From Selenomonadaceae bacterium (GTDB taxonomy: Bacteria; Bacillota; Negativicutes; Selenomonadales; Selenomonadaceae), in assembly GCA_017445435.1 (NCBI GenBank), contig JAFSUE010000138.1:1-9377 (forward strand): 9,377 nt of DNA. The letters run 5' to 3'. The notes under the pieces were generated by a model. It was not told the origin of the DNA. It did no database searches and worked only from the letters and a program-made list of their open reading frames with translations. Both the position numbers and the translations under genes were made by a program. Below, one piece after another: positions 6,890-9,377 of this stretch (its first letter is position 1; every line of letters starts with the position of its first letter).

Positions 6890-8133
6890 AAATTTTTCGC
6901 AAAGGTCACGCCAGTTAAATTTTCCACCGTGTAAACGCCGTAGTCATTGGGATAATCCAGCGCTGATACTAAAATTCTTCGCACGTAAATTTTTTTGTCG
7001 TCAAGGTAATAGCTACTTGCCGCGTGAATGGCAATCGGCGTACCTGAATCGTCACTGCCTAAAAGTAACAGTACGTGTCCTTTTTTATGGAGCAACGCGC
7101 CAGTCGGACTTCTGCGCAAAATATTTAAGCGTTCGTCGTAACTTTGACTGTTAAGCGTCGCAACTTTCGGCAAAAATTTTTCTTGTCTGTCAGCGTCACG
7201 CGGAATTTCAATTCCCATGCTACGGTAAATGTCGCTGGTAAACGCTGAACAGTCAACGCTTTCCATTAAACCACCCCAGCCGTAAACGTCGCCTAAAAAT
7301 TTAAAGCTCTGCCGAATGAAATTATTTGTCGTACACGGCAGAAAATTTTTGTGGACAGTGTCATCTTTCGGAATTTTAACCGTCACTTCGCAAAAATTTT
7401 TACCGTCACTTGTAGGAATTTTCGCCAGCCAAAAATTTTTGTCGTCAACATTTTTAGCAAGCGGAATTACCGCGCCCATTTGAAATAAAATATTTTTACC
7501 GTCAACTTCGACGGTTTTTTTATTTGCAGTGACGACAATAAAATTTTTAGGCTTAATGTACGTCTGCCAAATTTCCCGCGTCGTAAAGCCAAGTTTATCT
7601 TTCGCAATCCAGCCAAAATAATTTCTACTCTGCGCGAAGACAAATTTTCCGTCCGTACTTTCCCACATCACGGCAACAGGTTCAGCAGGGTCAATCGCCG
7701 TACCTTGCAACGGGTCGTATAAATCTCCGCTCCAACTTACAGGCAAAATTCTAACGTCAGCGCGTTCAAGCGTCACGGCGTAAAAAATTTTAACGTCGCC
7801 TGAAATTGCGTCGACGTTTCTATTTTCCATACCAACTTGCAAGTCGTCAATGCCAACATCATTTGTCGCCTTAGCAATTCTATCTTTTAACATTGCGGCA
7901 GAAATTTTTTGCGGAAAATTTGCTAAATCGGCGGCGTAAGGGTCACTGCGGCGAATTTGCGCGTTAAGGCGTGAAATTTCCTGCGCGGATAAAATAATTT
8001 CGTCGCCATTTAAATTTCTGCGCGTCCAATAATCAGCCGTCGCCCTTTCGTCAACAATTTCAATCGCCGCAAAAGTTTTTTCACTCATCAGCAACACCAC
8101 GACAATCAATAAAATTTGTACAACAAGCTTCAT
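6886..8133 (-). CDS. Secreted SH3-domain NlpC/P60 (C40) cell-wall peptidase
   Basis: A 415-residue exported cysteine peptidase likely to cut peptidoglycan stem peptides, typically next to gamma-D-Glu. Residues 1-22 form a signal peptide (hydrophobic 4-15, ending TFA). Residues about 25-105 fit the N-terminal stabilising domain of this family. Two SH3b-like segments follow (about 120-185 and 190-260), including a WIAKDKLGF stretch (175-183). The catalytic NlpC/P60 domain covers about 268-405: YGWGG (284-288), nucleophile Cys295 in DCSAF, His353 in KKGHVLLLLG and a third polar residue, His370, in IHAAS. This Cys-His-His arrangement and layout resemble YkfC-like enzymes. The triad is intact. The ATG at 8133 is supported by GAGG six bases upstream and by the complete signal peptide; it lies 53 bases inside mqnE, so the two genes are coupled. 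The stop overlaps that of the facing gene. Confidence 0.9.
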   Translation of the reverse strand: MKLVVQILLIVVVLLMSEKTFAAIEIVDERATADYWTRRNLNGDEIILSAQEISRLNAQIRRSDPYAADLANFPQKISAAMLKDRIAKATNDVGIDDLQVGMENRNVDAISGDVKIFYAVTLERADVRILPVSWSGDLYDPLQGTAIDPAEPVAVMWESTDGKFVFAQSRNYFGWIAKDKLGFTTREIWQTYIKPKNFIVVTANKKTVEVDGKNILFQMGAVIPLAKNVDDKNFWLAKIPTSDGKNFCEVTVKIPKDDTVHKNFLPCTTNNFIRQSFKFLGDVYGWGGLMESVDCSAFTSDIYRSMGIEIPRDADRQEKFLPKVATLNSQSYDERLNILRRSPTGALLHKKGHVLLLLGSDDSGTPIAIHAASSYYLDDKKIYVRRILVSALDYPNDYGVYTVENLTGVTFAKNF

Positions 8134-9175
8134 AGCCTACCTCACGAATAATTTTTTTCAACTCGTCAACAGAAATATTTTTTCGCGTCGAAACGCCAGC
8201 CGCATGAATAATTTTTTCTTCACCAATCGTGCCGCCTAAATCGTCCGCGCCAAATCCTAAAGAAAGTTGCGCAATCGGCATTGTTAGCATTACCCAAAAA
8301 CTTTTCATATGGTCGAAGTTGTCAAGCGTCAAGCGCGTTATCGCCAACATTTTTAAATCTTCCCACGCGCCGACACGTTGCAGATTAAATTTCGCGCCCA
8401 GTTCCGTATTCAGCGGTTGGAATGGAAACAGCAGCATTGTTTGAAAGCCGCCTGTTTCGTCTTGAAGTTCGCGAAGTTTGATTAAATGTTCGATGCGTTC
8501 TTCAATCGTTTCAATATGACCGTAAAGCATTGACGCGTTGGACTTCAAGCCAATTTTATGTGCCGTCCGCATAATGTCAAGCCACGTTTCAGCATCAATT
8601 TTTTTTGGACAAATAATTTCACGTACACGCGGCGAAAATATTTCAGCACCACCGCCTAAAAGATTTGTTACACCAAAATTTTTTAGTGTCGTCAAAATTT
8701 CTTCGTAGCTTTGATTAGATTTTTCAGCGAAGTTTGCAATTTCAACTGGCGTGAAGGCGGCAATTTTAACGTTCGGCAAAATTTTTTTCGTCAACTTCAC
8801 AACGTCCAAGTAGTAGTCAAAATTTTTATTTGGGTGCAACGCGCTGACAATGTGAATTTCAGATAAACCGTCGACAGTTTTAGCGTCAAGCAAAATTTTT
8901 TCAACGTCATCAAGTTCCAGCGTAAAAGATTTTTCGTCGCCGCTACGGCATTGAAAGGCGCAAAGTGGACAGTTCGCGCTACAAACATTTGTTAAGTTAA
9001 TGTGGCGGTTAATCGTGTAGAAAACTTTACGCCCACTTTTACGTTCTTTGACACGCCGCGCAGATTCGGCAAGGTAAAGCAAATTATTTTCTTCGTACAA
9101 CGCAATAATTTCGTCGAAGTTCAAGCGCTCAAAGTTTGAAATTTTTTTCCGCGCAGATTTTAAAATTTTTTCCAT
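8081..9175 (-). CDS. mqnE: Aminofutalosine synthase, radical SAM enzyme of the futalosine menaquinone route
   Basis: MqnE adds the adenosyl radical from SAM to the 3-[(1-carboxyvinyl)oxy]benzoate made by MqnA, giving aminofutalosine. The 364 residues from ATG 9175 carry NRHINLTNVC leading into the 4Fe-4S site CSANCPLC (Cys65, Cys69, Cys72), then a set of MqnE-type blocks: HIVSALHP (108-115), GGGAEIF (174-180), ASMLYGHIET (214-223), LRELQDETGGFQ (234-245), TLDNFDHMKSFW (283-294), and GADDLGGTIGEEKI (309-322). These fit MqnE better than MqnC. The start at 9175 has GGATGG eight bases upstream; an ATG at 9187 is possible and adds four residues. The last dozen residues (GYEACCTNFIDC) do not look like the usual tail with an arginine-aspartate pair, and this is the stretch that overlaps the nlpC-like gene. 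Other mqn genes are not in the window. Confidence 0.93.
   Translation of the reverse strand: MEKILKSARKKISNFERLNFDEIIALYEENNLLYLAESARRVKERKSGRKVFYTINRHINLTNVCSANCPLCAFQCRSGDEKSFTLELDDVEKILLDAKTVDGLSEIHIVSALHPNKNFDYYLDVVKLTKKILPNVKIAAFTPVEIANFAEKSNQSYEEILTTLKNFGVTNLLGGGAEIFSPRVREIICPKKIDAETWLDIMRTAHKIGLKSNASMLYGHIETIEERIEHLIKLRELQDETGGFQTMLLFPFQPLNTELGAKFNLQRVGAWEDLKMLAITRLTLDNFDHMKSFWVMLTMPIAQLSLGFGADDLGGTIGEEKIIHAAGVSTRKNISVDELKKIIREVGYEACCTNFIDCRGVADE
8140..8143 (-). promoter_or_regulatory. Ribosome-binding site GAGG for the nlpC-like gene inside mqnE
   Basis: GAGG lies six bases before ATG 8133, within the mqnE reading frame. It supports the upstream start with the full signal peptide over a later in-frame ATG at residue 16, which would lose it. 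Confidence 0.6.
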
Positions 9176-9183
9176 AAAATTTA

Positions 9184-9189
9184 CCATCC
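9184..9189 (-). promoter_or_regulatory. Ribosome-binding site GGATGG favouring the mqnE start at 9175
   Basis: GGATGG is a near match to GGAGG and lies eight bases before ATG 9175. It overlaps the other candidate start, ATG 9187, which lacks a site at the proper distance. Confidence 0.45.
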
Positions 9190-9228
9190 GTTTATGAAAT
9201 TTCTCAAGTGATTTTTTGAATGCAATTA

Positions 9229-9377
9229 TTAAGCTGTTGTGATTTGAAGTAAAAGTTCTAACTCATCGTCAATTATTTTTAAAAGTTCGTCAGCTTTGGT
9301 TTCATTTTTTTCTATATCTTTGCCAGTTCGATACATTTTTGATAATTCACGCATTGCATCCCAGTCACCAACTGCAA
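9229..9377 (-). CDS. C-terminal end of a Sel1-like repeat protein (partial)
   Basis: Reading leftward from the window edge, 48 codons stay open and end at TAA (9229-9231), followed at once by a second in-frame TAA. The visible residues include GDWDAMRELSKMYRTGKDIE, which fits one Sel1/TPR-like unit (Gly-Asp, Ala, Leu, Met-Tyr, Gly at the repeat spacing), and then a charged helix rich in Asp, Glu and Leu (IIDDELELLLQ). Sel1 repeats act as protein-binding scaffolds; the partner is unknown. Most of the gene lies outside the window, so size and location in the cell cannot be judged. It ends 53 bases before mqnE (start 9175) on the same strand, with no hairpin seen between them, so cotranscription with mqnE and the nlpC-like gene is possible. 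Confidence 0.65.
   Translation of the reverse strand, partial: AVGDWDAMRELSKMYRTGKDIEKNETKADELLKIIDDELELLLQITTA

Noticed and set aside
6888..6897. AAAAATTTTT at the convergent junction as a terminator hairpin
   Set aside because: A perfect A/T palindrome without a loop or GC stem would not terminate. AAAATTTT-type palindromes occur throughout the coding regions, as expected from AAA-ATT-TTT codon use.
1..9377. Mobile elements, CRISPR repeats, tRNA/rRNA, defence genes
   Set aside because: No transposase or integrase motifs, no regularly spaced repeats and no RNA-gene structure were seen; codon use looks uniform across the genes.

Overview
The window is a moderately AT-rich stretch (roughly 40% GC by eye) of a bacterial chromosome. 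I see no mobile element, CRISPR array, tRNA or rRNA. Gene density is high, spacers are short, ribosome-binding sites are strong and GAGG-like, and TTG or GTG starts are common. The gene set (futalosine-route menaquinone enzyme, dCache hybrid kinase, SH3-NlpC/P60 peptidase, single-ACT threonine dehydratase) suggests an anaerobic Firmicute-like organism, possibly Negativicutes/Selenomonadales. That placement is inference; there is no phylogenetic marker here.

Layout. (1) 1-1319, minus: a polytopic membrane protein, probably DUF6056 and GT-C-like, running off the left edge. (2) 1329-4337, minus: a 1002-residue tripartite hybrid histidine kinase (dCache sensor, PAS-like, HisKA, HATPase, receiver, Hpt). 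Gene 1 starts right at its stop codon, so the two form an operon read leftward. (3) 4338-4461: a compact divergent control region with back-to-back promoters. (4) 4462-5733, 5785-6474 and 6500-6889, plus: threonine ammonia-lyase, an AIM24-family protein and a small membrane-anchored protein of unknown function, probably one operon. (5) 6886-9175, minus: a secreted SH3/NlpC-P60 peptidase and, upstream of it, aminofutalosine synthase MqnE; the two genes share 53 bases in different frames. (6) 9229-9377, minus: the C-terminal end of a Sel1-like repeat protein, cut by the right edge.

How they fit together. The kinase and the membrane protein look co-expressed, as signal input plus a possible cell-surface glycosyltransferase, but no DNA-binding response regulator is in view. 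The threonine dehydratase has its own promoter without room for a T-box or leader peptide, so allosteric control through its ACT domain is the visible control. The rightward and leftward gene groups meet tail to tail at 6886-6889, where both stop codons are read from the same four bases with no terminator between them.

I found no clearly new defence or mobile system. The most unusual points are the mqnE/nlpC dual-coding overlap with an altered MqnE tail, the tightly packed divergent promoters, and the ordered use of non-ATG starts.
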